Of a stretch of DNA of 6,186 nucleotides, positions 1 through 5,953 are shown piece by piece (positions within the stretch are counted from its first letter, which is position 1; every line of letters begins with the position of its first letter). The DNA comes from an uncultured Oscillibacter sp. (GTDB lineage: Bacteria; Bacillota; Clostridia; Oscillospirales; Oscillospiraceae). The translations under genes were made by a program, and so were the position numbers. The stretch is from assembly GCA_948435975.1 (NCBI GenBank), contig CAOJHG010000138.1, positions 1 to 6,186 on the forward strand, given 5' to 3'. The notes under the pieces are model-generated. The model was given only the letters and a program-made list of their open reading frames with translations. It was not told the origin of the DNA and ran no database searches.

Positions 1-1247
1 TTCCTTGCGGGGAACTCGCCGAAGCCGTCGGTGAAATAAATCAGGCCCTTCAGGTTTGTGAACTCTTTCTGCCGCCGCAGCTCATCCACATAGGCGAACA
101 CAGGCCGGAAGTCTGTTCCGCCAAAGCCATTGAGCTGCATGGTTTTCAGGTATTCGTCAAACTCCTCCTGACTGGTGATCTTTGTATCCTCCTGAATGTC
201 CGTGTCACACTGGAGGATATGAATGTTGATCTTCGAGAAAAAGCTTTCTGTAGATTTCAGGATGTTGTAGGTCTTCTGGACGAATTTCTGAACCAATTCC
301 CCCGCTACGGACCCGGAGGTATCAATGGCGATGACAAACTCCCGGATGCGCTTTACATCCCGGTACTCCAAGGGCTCGATCAAGGGCATGTTCTCGTAGA
401 GCTTCAAGCCGTAGGTATAGAAGATATAGTCGAATTCGTCCGGGTTCAGCTTCATGACCTCCCCGCGGACGGCGAACTTTTTCAGAAAAGCTGTGTAGTC
501 ATACTTCTCCCGGTTCACGGCTTTCAGATTCTGTGTGAGCGCACCCGCCCGGTCCCCCTGCCGCTTGGAAAAGGTCTCCAGGTCCATCTGCATCCGCCGG
601 GCGATATTCTTCCACTGCCGCTCCATCGCGGGAGGGGAAATTCCGCCCTTTTCACCCTCTTCACCGTGGGAGCAGCCCGGCCGGACAAGCCGCTTTGCCT
701 GGCCGGAGGCACCGCCTGCGGGCTTGGGCGGGAGATACCATGGCATGTGGTCATCTCCCCAGAAGAGCTCCTTCAAATCCTCCAGAGCAGAGGGCGGGTG
801 ATCCTGATACCAGCGGTAGACCGTTTCCGCCGTCACCCGCTTCAAGTTTCCCCGGAGCTCTGCCAGAACCGCTTCCTGCCGCCGCTGCCGGTCGCAGGAG
901 ACGCAGGCCAAACCTAAGCTGTTGATGACCTCCTCCACAGCAACATCACAGGACAAGTCCCACAGCTCCCGATCCACCAAGGTATGCACATACATATGGC
1001 GAAAGACACAGTGCATGACCAAATGCAGATAGTCCCGCACCGCTGCTTCCCGTTCCTCCCGGTAGCGCAGAAGCACATGACGGGCACTGTAGTAAAGCTG
1101 CTTTCCGTTGGTGGCAAACCGGATAGGCCCGGGCGTCAAATCAAACTGACTCAAAGCCCTGTCCAAAAACCGCAGATTCACTAAGAGAGTATTCCGTGAC
1201 AGCGTCAGCACCTCTTTGGCCAGACTTTCCACTTCCTGCTGTTCCAT
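1..1247 (-). CDS. VWA-like protein with DUF2201-type putative metallopeptidase N-domain (partial, 3' end off window)
   Basis: The reading frame is open for 415 codons from the ATG at 1247 to the window edge, so the C-terminus is missing. The start follows a GGAGGAG ribosome site, and an in-frame TGA lies a short way upstream. Residues about 10-120 resemble the putative metallopeptidase domain of DUF2201 proteins, with a His-x3-His pair (H75, H79) followed by a helix ending in VxEEVIN (104-109). The usual Glu of HExxH is Leu76, so peptidase activity is doubtful. A variable, Gly/Pro-rich linker spans about 165-205. The C-terminal part is a VWA-like fold with a complete metal-ion site: DTSGS (309-313), GGTDF with T378, and TDG with D407. 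Such proteins often sit next to MoxR-type AAA ATPases and may act as metal-dependent scaffolds, but no ATPase is visible here. Family assignment is fairly sure; the function is unknown. Confidence 0.82.
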   Translation of the reverse strand, partial: MEQQEVESLAKEVLTLSRNTLLVNLRFLDRALSQFDLTPGPIRFATNGKQLYYSARHVLLRYREEREAAVRDYLHLVMHCVFRHMYVHTLVDRELWDLSCDVAVEEVINSLGLACVSCDRQRRQEAVLAELRGNLKRVTAETVYRWYQDHPPSALEDLKELFWGDDHMPWYLPPKPAGGASGQAKRLVRPGCSHGEEGEKGGISPPAMERQWKNIARRMQMDLETFSKRQGDRAGALTQNLKAVNREKYDYTAFLKKFAVRGEVMKLNPDEFDYIFYTYGLKLYENMPLIEPLEYRDVKRIREFVIAIDTSGSVAGELVQKFVQKTYNILKSTESFFSKINIHILQCDTDIQEDTKITSQEEFDEYLKTMQLNGFGGTDFRPVFAYVDELRRQKEFTNLKGLIYFTDGFGEFPAR

Positions 1248-1291
1248 GCCGCTCCTCCTCCATGGCAGTTTTTTTACAACTGTTCAACTCC

Positions 1292-1319
1292 ATTATACAG
1301 CCTTCCACAAAAAACTCAA
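1292..1319 (-). promoter_or_regulatory. sigma-A-type promoter of the VWA-like gene
   Basis: On the minus strand a perfect TATAAT (1297 to 1292) lies 16 bp downstream of TTGAGT (1319 to 1314), which matches the -35 consensus at four of six bases. Transcription would start near 1285, leaving a leader of about 38 nt before the ATG at 1247. It lies just downstream of the clpC terminator, so the gene is probably a separate unit. Confidence 0.6.
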
Positions 1320-1355
1320 GGAGCTTTCTCTTCAGCCGTTCTTCCCAAAACGCGG

Positions 1356-1390
1356 AAAACCGGCGGGAGGTCCATTCTCCCACCGGCTTT
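1356..1390 (-). terminator. Rho-independent terminator of the ctsR-mcsA-clpC operon
   Basis: Read on the minus strand, about 15 nt after the clpC stop, a 14-bp stem (1377-1390 with 1356-1369, including two G-U pairs) closes a 7-nt loop. Its 3' arm ends in TTTT, which pairs with the AAA at the 5' foot. The stem is strong and GC-rich, but the T-tract is short, so some read-through into the VWA-like gene is possible. Confidence 0.65.
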
Positions 1391-1404
1391 CGTTCGGCTG
1401 TTTA

Positions 1405-3891
1405 TTATTTCGTCATGCAGAGCTCGTCCTTCGTTACCTTGATCTGGCCTTCCTCCACACCCAGGCGGGCGGTGTCTCCCTCCTTCAAGGTGCCGTCCAG
1501 CATCCGTTCCGCTACGGCGTCCTCCACCTGGCTCTGAATGCAGCGGCGCAGAGGACGGGCGCCATATTTGGGATCAAAGCCCTTCTTTGCCAGCTCTACC
1601 ACCGCTTCGTCACTGGTCTCCAGGTGCAGGCCCATAGTCTCCATCCGGGCTGCCACCGTCTCCAGCATCCGCCGCGCTACCGCACGAATGTCCTCTTCGT
1701 TCAGGGCGCGGAATACGATGATGTCGTCGATCCGGTTCAGGAACTCCGGGCGGAAGGTCTGGCGCAGCTCGGCCATAACGGCCTCCTTTGCCCTTTGGAA
1801 TTTTGCCTCAGCGTCTGCGGACTCCTCCCCGCCTGCGGAAAAGCCCAAACGGTTCCCGGCGGCGGTCAGGCTCTTTGCGCCGATGTTGCTGGTCATGACA
1901 ATAACGCTGTTCTTGAAGTCCACCGTCCGGCCCTGGGAATCCGTAATACGTCCATCGTCCAGAATCTGGAGCAGCACGTTCCACACGTCCTCATGGGCCT
2001 TTTCGATCTCGTCAAAGAGCACAACGGAATACGGCTTCCGGCGGACCTTCTCCGTCAGTTGGCCGCCCTCGTCGTAGCCCACGTAGCCCGGAGGGGAACC
2101 AATCAGGCGGGAGACCGTGTGGCGCTCCATATATTCGGACATGTCAATACGAATCATCGCGGCCTCGTCGCCGAACATGGCCTCCGCCAGAGACTTGCAG
2201 AGTTCCGTCTTGCCTACGCCCGTAGGTCCCAGGAACAGGAAGGAGCCAATAGGCCGCTTGGGGTCCTTGAGTCCCACACGTCCCCGGCGAATGGCCCTGG
2301 CAACCGCCTGGACCGCTTCATCCTGGCCCACTACCCGCTGATGGAGAACCTCCTCCATCCGAAGCAGGCGGGCTCCCTCGTCCTCCGTCAGACGGGTGAC
2401 GGGAATGCCAGTCCAGTTGGAAACCACCGCCGCAATGTCCTCCGCCGATACCGGACGGTGCTGGCGGCCGCTGCTCCGGCGCTTGTCCCGCTCAATCTCC
2501 ACCTGCTCCTGATAATCCCGCTCGATGTCCCGCAGCTTGGCCGCCGTCTCATAATCCTGATTTTCGATGGCAGCTTCCTTATCCTTGGACAAGGCGGCGA
2601 TTTTTTCCTCCAGACTTTTCAGCTCAGGGGAGATCTCTTCCTCCTCCATCCGGACCCGAGAGGCGGCCTCGTCCATCAGGTCAATGGCCTTGTCGGGCAG
2701 GAAACGGTCGTTGATATACCGGCTGGACAAGTTTACCGCCGCCTCCAGGGCCTCATCTGTAATCTGAAGCCTGTGGTGCTGCTCGTATCTTCCACGCAGG
2801 CCCTTCAAAATCTCCAGGCTGGCTTCCTGGCTGGGCTCGCCAACCTGCACCGGCTGAAAGCGGCGTTCCAAAGCGGCGTCCTTCTCGATATGCTTCCGGT
2901 ACTCGTTCAGGGTAGTCGCGCCAATAACCCGGATTTCTCCGCGGCCCAGGGCGGGCTTGATAATGTTGGCGGCGTCTACGGCTCCCTCGGCGCTGCCCGC
3001 TCCCACGATGGTATGAAGCTCGTCAATGAAGAGGATGATATCCCCGGCTTTCCGGACCTCCTCCAAGGCTTTCTTGATGCGCTCCTCGAACTCGCCCCGA
3101 TACTTGGTCCCCGCTATCATGCCGGAGAGGTCCAGGGAGAGGATGCGCTTGTCCAGCAGATCGTCCGGCACATCGCCCATAACAATCTTCCGGGACAGTC
3201 CCTCGGCAATGGCGGTCTTTCCCACGCCGGGCTCGCCGATGAGGCAGGGATTGTTCTTCGTCCGGCGGGAGAGAATTTGGATGACACGCTGAATCTCCGT
3301 ATCCCGGCCAATCACCGGGTCCAGCTTTCCCGCACGGGCGTCGGCTGTCAGGTCCCGCGTGAATTCCCGCAGGGTCTTGCCTGCGCCGCCGCTCCTGCCG
3401 GACTCCTCCTTTCCAGAGACAGCCTTTGCCTGGCCGCTTCCAGAGGCAAAATTGGGATCGTTCATCTTCTCCATCAAGGCGCTGTACAGTCTCCGGGCAT
3501 CCACGCCCGCAACCCGCAGGATACGGACCGCCATGTTATTTCCCTCCCGGAGAAGGCCCGCCAGAAGGTGCTCGGTCCCCACCCGGGCGCTCTTTCCCCG
3601 GATGGCGTCCTCCATGGCAATCTCCACCACCCGGCGGGCGCGGGGGGTCAGGCCCTGGGCAGGATTGCCGCCGGGAAGTCCCACGCCCACGCTCTTTTTG
3701 ATGATCGACACGATCATGCTGTCCGTCAGGCCCGCCTCAGCCAGCACCATATTGGCCGCGCAGTTCTCCACCCGGATCATGCCCAGCAGCAGGTGTTCGG
3801 TGCCTACGTAGCCATGGCCCAGCTCGCCCGCCGCTTCCTGGCTCAAGCGCAGAGTCTCCTCGGCCTGAGGGGTAAATTTCTTTTCATTCAT
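1405..3891 (-). CDS. clpC: ATP-dependent Clp protease ATP-binding subunit ClpC
   Basis: This is the cytosolic AAA+ unfoldase that feeds proteins to ClpP. At 828 residues it is close to the family's usual length. The order is: two Clp N repeats (about 5-145, with GTEH motifs at 30-33 and 105-108); the first AAA+ module with Walker A GEPGVGKT (219-226), Walker B IILFIDE (285-291) and pore loop KYRG (263-266); a ClpC middle domain with UVR motif (about 425-475), where adaptors such as MecA or McsB dock in Bacillus; the second AAA+ module with Walker A GPTGVGKT (555-562), pore loop GYVG (602-605) and Walker B VVLFDE (623-628); then the Clp C-terminal D2 domain. The LGF loop (682-684) corresponds to the ClpP-docking tripeptide and separates it from ClpB. 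The ATG at 3891 is preceded by AAAGGA only at an unusually long 12-nt spacing. It is the last gene of the CtsR-controlled operon. Confidence 0.97.
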   Translation of the reverse strand: MNEKKFTPQAEETLRLSQEAAGELGHGYVGTEHLLLGMIRVENCAANMVLAEAGLTDSMIVSIIKKSVGVGLPGGNPAQGLTPRARRVVEIAMEDAIRGKSARVGTEHLLAGLLREGNNMAVRILRVAGVDARRLYSALMEKMNDPNFASGSGQAKAVSGKEESGRSGGAGKTLREFTRDLTADARAGKLDPVIGRDTEIQRVIQILSRRTKNNPCLIGEPGVGKTAIAEGLSRKIVMGDVPDDLLDKRILSLDLSGMIAGTKYRGEFEERIKKALEEVRKAGDIILFIDELHTIVGAGSAEGAVDAANIIKPALGRGEIRVIGATTLNEYRKHIEKDAALERRFQPVQVGEPSQEASLEILKGLRGRYEQHHRLQITDEALEAAVNLSSRYINDRFLPDKAIDLMDEAASRVRMEEEEISPELKSLEEKIAALSKDKEAAIENQDYETAAKLRDIERDYQEQVEIERDKRRSSGRQHRPVSAEDIAAVVSNWTGIPVTRLTEDEGARLLRMEEVLHQRVVGQDEAVQAVARAIRRGRVGLKDPKRPIGSFLFLGPTGVGKTELCKSLAEAMFGDEAAMIRIDMSEYMERHTVSRLIGSPPGYVGYDEGGQLTEKVRRKPYSVVLFDEIEKAHEDVWNVLLQILDDGRITDSQGRTVDFKNSVIVMTSNIGAKSLTAAGNRLGFSAGGEESADAEAKFQRAKEAVMAELRQTFRPEFLNRIDDIIVFRALNEEDIRAVARRMLETVAARMETMGLHLETSDEAVVELAKKGFDPKYGARPLRRCIQSQVEDAVAERMLDGTLKEGDTARLGVEEGQIKVTKDELCMTK

Positions 3892-3919
3892 AGATGCCGC
3901 ACATCCTTTCTTCGTCCAT
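3884..3919 (-). CDS. possible 11-codon leader ORF overlapping the clpC start
   Basis: In the short gap between the mcsA-like gene and clpC, an ATG at 3919 follows a good AGGAG site at 4-nt spacing and encodes [11 protein letters not shown]. Its TGA stop (3886-3884) lies inside the first codons of clpC in another frame (ATGAATGA), an arrangement typical of translational coupling. The clpC ribosome site itself is poorly spaced. It may only serve to deliver ribosomes to clpC. The peptide is too short for any homology judgement, and chance is a real possibility. Confidence 0.3.
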   Translation of the reverse strand: MDEERMCGIYE

Positions 3920-3946
3920 TGCGCTCCTCTTCCAAACGGGAGCGCA
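3920..3946 (-). other. hairpin between mcsA-like gene and clpC
   Basis: A perfect 8-bp inverted repeat, TGCGCTCC and GGAGCGCA, encloses an 11-nt loop. In the mRNA the 3' arm contains the ribosome-binding GGAG of the mini-ORF that starts at 3919, so folding would hide that site. There is no T-tract, so it is not a standard terminator. It could be an RNA processing or stability element, or a modulator of clpC translation. Confidence 0.45.
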
Positions 3947-3957
3947 GTCCTGTTCGT

Positions 3958-4425
3958 TCACGCGTCCGCCTGCTTCGCTTCCAGGGCGTGGATCTCATCC
4001 CGAAGCTCTGCGGCCCGCTCAAAGTTCTCCTGCTGAATGGCACGCCGCAACTCCATCCGCAGGGCGTTCAGCTTTCGCTCCTGGGAAAAGCGGTCCTGTT
4101 CCTTCTGGTCCACCAGGTCTTCCTGCTGCTGCGTCTGTCCTGCCGGGGCTCCCAGGGCGGGCATGTCAGTGAAGAAATCGTCGAAGGGGTCCTCCAGCAT
4201 CCGGCTCATGCGGTCCAGCAGGGAATAATGCGGAGTGAAAAAGTCCTCCAGAAATCCGCCGCCGAAGAAGTTCTGCATCATCTGTTGGCTCTGGGCCGCG
4301 AAGCGCTGCGTATAGCCCAGCTTTTCGGCGCACTCGCTGCAAAGATGCTTCTCAGTGACATGGCCGTTGACGTTGCTCTGGTAAACAAAGGTAACTTCAT
4401 TCTTACCGCAATTCTCGCATTTCAT
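3958..4425 (-). CDS. mcsA: McsA-like UVR-domain protein, reduced form
   Basis: A 155-residue protein in the position of McsA, between ctsR and clpC. In Bacillus, McsA is a zinc-binding partner that activates the arginine kinase McsB. The N-terminus carries two CxxC motifs (C3/C6 and C29/C32), enough for one zinc site; Bacillus-type McsA has four. The middle (about 40-105) is a Phe-, Met- and Gln-rich low-complexity linker. The end (about 118-150) is a UVR motif with the typical ENFERAAELRDEI core, a coiled-coil pair also found in ClpC and UvrB/C. I start at 4425 (MKCENC) rather than the ATG at 4440, because GGAGG at 4434-4438 lies 8 nt before it, overlaps the upstream ATG, and family members begin at the first CxxC. 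It ends 66 bp before clpC with no mcsB between. Symbol given by synteny and domains. Confidence 0.85.
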   Translation of the reverse strand: MKCENCGKNEVTFVYQSNVNGHVTEKHLCSECAEKLGYTQRFAAQSQQMMQNFFGGGFLEDFFTPHYSLLDRMSRMLEDPFDDFFTDMPALGAPAGQTQQQEDLVDQKEQDRFSQERKLNALRMELRRAIQQENFERAAELRDEIHALEAKQADA

Positions 4426-4568
4426 AATCAAGACCTCCATTTATCTATAAGTTTGAATAGAAAACAAATGAACACTTTGCTATGCTATTTTATAAAAAAT
4501 TGTTTCTCTTGATTCTCCGGACAGTCCGCCGTTCGCTGGGAAAAGGAGGAAGCCGTCCGGGCGTCCTA
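4426..4568 (-). other. ctsR-mcsA spacer: hairpin followed by AT-rich leader
   Basis: This 143-bp spacer is long for genes in one operon. In the mRNA, an 8-bp stem (4553-4560 with 4517-4524, one G-U pair) encloses a 28-nt loop soon after the ctsR stop. A shorter alternative fold, CGGAC-A-GTCCG, shares the downstream arm at 4518-4528. Next comes a run of about 80 strongly A+T-rich bases, including a T6 stretch (within 4492-4500), reaching to the mcsA ribosome site. The T-run is about 16-20 nt beyond the stem, too far for a normal terminator. No convincing promoter or CtsR heptad was found, so co-transcription with ctsR is the simplest reading. The AT-rich part may keep the ribosome site open. 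Confidence 0.4.
4434..4438 (-). promoter_or_regulatory. ribosome binding site deciding the mcsA-like start
   Basis: GGAGG on the minus strand lies 8 nt upstream of the ATG at 4425. It overlaps the in-frame ATG at 4440, which therefore cannot use it and is unlikely to be the start. Confidence 0.75.
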
Positions 4569-5021
4569 TCACACCTGCAAAATCAGGACATTCCGTAAAA
4601 TATCCGCCCGGACGGTGTTCCGCAGCTCCCGGGGCACCGCAGTCAGGGCTTTGTCTCCCAACGCCGCCAGGAGGGTCCGTCCAAGGTCCTCCTCCAGCGC
4701 CCCGGACTGTGCCAGATTGCTGAGGATCGCTCTTGCGGAAGGGAGGTCCATCTCTGAGCCAAGGGAGTTAATCACGTGCATCAGCAGTGTTTCCCGGTCT
4801 ACCTGGACTCTTGTGATGCGGATATACCCGTTTCCTCCCCGCCGGCTCTCCACGATGTATCCCCGTTCCGGAGAGAACCGGGTGGACATCACATAATTGA
4901 TCTGGCTGGGCACACAGTTGAACCGCTGGGCCAGGTCGCTTCGCTGGACCTCTAGCACCCCGTTCCCCGTCTCATCCAGACACTGCTGGAGAAAACTGGC
5001 AATCAAATCGGAAATTCCCAT
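4569..5021 (-). CDS. ctsR: CtsR, transcriptional repressor of class III stress genes
   Basis: CtsR is a dimeric winged helix-turn-helix repressor that binds tandem AGTCAAA-type heptads and controls clp genes in Firmicutes. This copy has 150 residues, normal for the family. The N-terminal DNA-binding half includes the helix-turn-helix around 27-49 (RSDLAQRFN, then PSQINYVMSTRFS) and the wing at 60-69. The C-terminal half (about 75-150) corresponds to the four-helix dimerisation domain. The wing reads RRGGNGYIRI, where family members usually have four consecutive glycines; this loop is the known heat-sensing element. The start at 5021 (MGISD) follows GGAAGGA at 4-nt spacing. The in-frame ATG at 5051 has no ribosome site and overlaps an operator heptad. 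It is first in the operon and should be autoregulated, since operators flank its promoter. Confidence 0.96.
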   Translation of the reverse strand: MGISDLIASFLQQCLDETGNGVLEVQRSDLAQRFNCVPSQINYVMSTRFSPERGYIVESRRGGNGYIRITRVQVDRETLLMHVINSLGSEMDLPSARAILSNLAQSGALEEDLGRTLLAALGDKALTAVPRELRNTVRADILRNVLILQV

Positions 5022-5050
5022 GGCGTCCTTCCTTTCTCTCTGCCGGGTCA

Positions 5051-5073
5051 TTTGACTTTGACTTTCTTTGACT
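5051..5073 (-). promoter_or_regulatory. CtsR operator, three heptads, downstream of the ctsR promoter
   Basis: On the minus strand AGTCAAA-GAA-AGTCAAA (5073 to 5057) matches the CtsR consensus RGTCAAA-NAN-RGTCAAA perfectly. A third AGTCAAA (5057 to 5051) overlaps the second by one base. The site lies about 10-30 nt downstream of the expected transcription start and before the ribosome site, so a bound repressor would block initiation or early elongation. Confidence 0.93.
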
Positions 5074-5088
5074 TTCGAGCCTAGGGTT

Positions 5089-5116
5089 AGTATACCACGC
5101 CTGTTTCAAAAGTCAA
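5089..5116 (-). promoter_or_regulatory. promoter of ctsR-mcsA-clpC
   Basis: TTGACT (5116 to 5111, five of six) lies 16 bp from TATACT (5094 to 5089, five of six), with TGG just upstream of the -10 giving the extended -10 element. Transcription should begin near 5082, with a leader of about 60 nt. CtsR heptads lie on both sides, so this should be the stress-inducible promoter of the operon. Confidence 0.85.
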
Positions 5117-5124
5117 GGGGTCTG

Positions 5125-5141
5125 TTTGACTTTTCCTGACC
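5125..5141 (-). promoter_or_regulatory. second, weaker CtsR operator upstream of the ctsR promoter
   Basis: On the minus strand GGTCAGG-AAA-AGTCAAA (5141 to 5125) has the right 7-3-7 spacing, one perfect heptad and one with five of seven matches. It sits 8 bp upstream of the -35 box and points the same way as the main operator. An extra near-heptad, AGTCAAG, lies in the opposite orientation across the -35 (5111-5117 on the plus strand). Confidence 0.6.
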
Positions 5142-5244
5142 AAAGATGAAAACAATTTATGAACAGTTAGCCGCAACAAACTCCCGTTTCCCCATGATTT
5201 GCGCCATTTTTGAAAATTTTCCTGTTATTATTTTAACAACCCCC
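5142..5244. other. AT-rich intergenic stretch between the ctsR and ferredoxin promoters
   Basis: No gene or RNA structure is evident. The stretch contains an imperfect palindrome at 5205-5217 and an overlapping perfect palindrome GAAAATTTTC at 5212-5221, which may be regulatory for the ferredoxin gene. Confidence 0.35.
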
Positions 5245-5272
5245 TTGCATTTTTCAAAATCTATGCTACAAT
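5245..5272 (+). promoter_or_regulatory. promoter of the ferredoxin gene
   Basis: TTGCAT (5245-5250, four of six) is separated by 16 bp from TACAAT (5267-5272, five of six), with TGC directly before the -10 as an extended element. The start would fall near 5279, leaving a short leader before GGAGG (5290-5294) and the ATG at 5304. Confidence 0.75.
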
Positions 5273-5303
5273 GAAGCTACAATTCTAATGGAGGTGCTTC
5301 CGA

Positions 5304-5477
5304 ATGGCTTACAAAATCACTTCTGCCTGTGTGAGCTGCGGTTCCTGCGCGGACGCTTGCCCTGCCGGCGCTATCAGCCAGGGCGATGATGCTTATGTCA
5401 TCGACGCCGCTGCTTGCCTGGACTGCGGTTCTTGCTGCGACAGCTGCCCCAACAGCGCCATTGTCCCCGAGGACTAA
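5304..5477 (+). CDS. 2[4Fe-4S] ferredoxin, clostridial type
   Basis: A 57-residue, acidic, soluble electron carrier. Two classical cluster motifs are complete: C9-x2-C12-x2-C15-x3-C19-Pro, and C38-x2-C41-x2-C44-x3-C48-Pro. As in other bacterial-type ferredoxins, the last Cys of each set would ligate the opposite cluster. The pseudo-twofold repeat is clear, with VSCGSC in the first half and LDCGSC in the second. Length and layout match clostridial ferredoxins of about 55 residues, which serve pyruvate:ferredoxin oxidoreductase, hydrogenase and Rnf-type partners; the particular partner cannot be told here. One extra cysteine, C45, follows C44. The ATG follows GGAGG at 9-nt spacing. The gene has its own promoter and terminator, so it is a monocistronic unit. 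It has many GCN and TGC codons, as expected for the composition, and no sign of damage. Confidence 0.95.
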   Translation: MAYKITSACVSCGSCADACPAGAISQGDDAYVIDAAACLDCGSCCDSCPNSAIVPED

Positions 5478-5489
5478 TCAGGGATACAT

Positions 5490-5529
5490 AAAATCCCGCG
5501 AGTTGCGTGCTCGCGGGGTTTTTTGTTTT
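5490..5529 (+). terminator. Rho-independent terminator after ferredoxin, probably bidirectional
   Basis: An 8-bp GC-rich stem, CCCGCGAG (5495-5502) with CTCGCGGG (5510-5517), closes a 7-nt loop. It is extended at its foot by one G-T pair and A-T pairs. It is followed by six T and, after one G, four more. On the opposite strand the same hairpin is followed by ATTTTAT, so it can also end the convergent DUF2500 gene, whose stop is at 5537. Confidence 0.92.
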
Positions 5530-5536
5530 CTCTTAT

Positions 5537-5893
5537 TTATAATGTGCGTTTGAAATCCAAATAGCGGCTCCCTTGAAACGTCAGGCTCCCTCTGTCCCCC
5601 TCCGCCAGTTGGCCGTACTCTGTACCGCTTACCCGCAGTTCCATCCGGTCCCCGCTGTCCACCTGGAACGTTGCGTAATAGCTGGTGGAAGCGGAAGTGT
5701 CCCCATGTCCGCCGCTGACCTGTGTGCGTTTTGCCACAACAGAGGCCGGGACTGTCAGCCTGGGAGAATTGTTGTCTTTTTTCCATTGGCCCAGGCTCTT
5801 GAGAATCACGATAATCACAATTACAATCATGGAAACAATTAAAACGGCCATCACGCCCCAGATCACGCCGAACATGCTAAATCCATTGTACAT
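5537..5893 (-). CDS. DUF2500 family membrane protein
   Basis: A 118-residue protein with one long hydrophobic helix near the N-terminus (about 7-32, rich in Ile, Val and Met), then a basic LKSLGQWKK segment, then a beta-rich soluble domain (about 45-118). The domain begins with a LTVPASVVAKRTQV strand, followed by a Gly/Ser/Thr loop, a YYATFQ strand and an end with FQGSRYLDFKR. This matches the DUF2500 family, which includes E. coli YhhM; no biochemical role is known. The positive charges after the helix suggest the soluble domain may face the cytoplasm, which is inference. Start chosen at 5893 (MYNGF) because AGGAGA lies 7 nt upstream and the promoter just before it. A longer frame reaching to 6064 would run through the promoter region. 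Single gene, convergent with the ferredoxin. Confidence 0.83.
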   Translation of the reverse strand: MYNGFSMFGVIWGVMAVLIVSMIVIVIIVILKSLGQWKKDNNSPRLTVPASVVAKRTQVSGGHGDTSASTSYYATFQVDSGDRMELRVSGTEYGQLAEGDRGSLTFQGSRYLDFKRTL

Positions 5894-5918
5894 ACAAGCA
5901 TCTCCTCTCTCGTTCAAC

Positions 5919-5947
5919 AGTATACCACAACCTCCCAATCCCTGCAA
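5919..5947 (-). promoter_or_regulatory. promoter of the DUF2500 gene
   Basis: TTGCAG (5947 to 5942, four of six) lies 17 bp from TATACT (5924 to 5919, five of six), with TGG before it giving the extended -10. Transcription would start near 5912, about 20 nt before the ATG at 5893 and just before the AGGAGA ribosome site. Confidence 0.78.
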
Positions 5948-5953
5948 GCTGAA

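Noticed and set aside
219..917. A 232-codon plus-strand open frame at the left end
   Set aside because: It is antisense to the VWA-like gene, which shows clear domain motifs throughout this stretch, and no ribosome site or known fold supports the plus-strand frame.
4421..4500. Possible promoters for mcsA (TATAAA-like and TATAGA-like sequences in the AT-rich spacer)
   Set aside because: Neither has an acceptable -35 at 16-18 bp, and the second would start transcription at the ribosome site. Such matches are expected by chance in AT-rich DNA.
1216..4512. A 1098-codon open frame on the plus strand, opposite clpC and the mcsA-like gene
   Set aside because: It runs antisense across two well-supported genes and their intergenic DNA, begins inside a third gene, has no ribosome site or promoter, and its translation is Leu/His/Arg-rich without recognisable motifs. 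It is a by-product of GC-rich codon use on the other strand.
4517..4560. Hairpin after ctsR as an intrinsic terminator
   Set aside because: The loop is long (28 nt) and the only T-run lies about 16-20 nt beyond the stem, so it does not have the form of a Rho-independent terminator.
5022..5051. Longer CtsR starting at the ATG at 5051
   Set aside because: No ribosome site precedes it, the ATG overlaps a CtsR heptad, and the family normally begins with the residues encoded from 5021.
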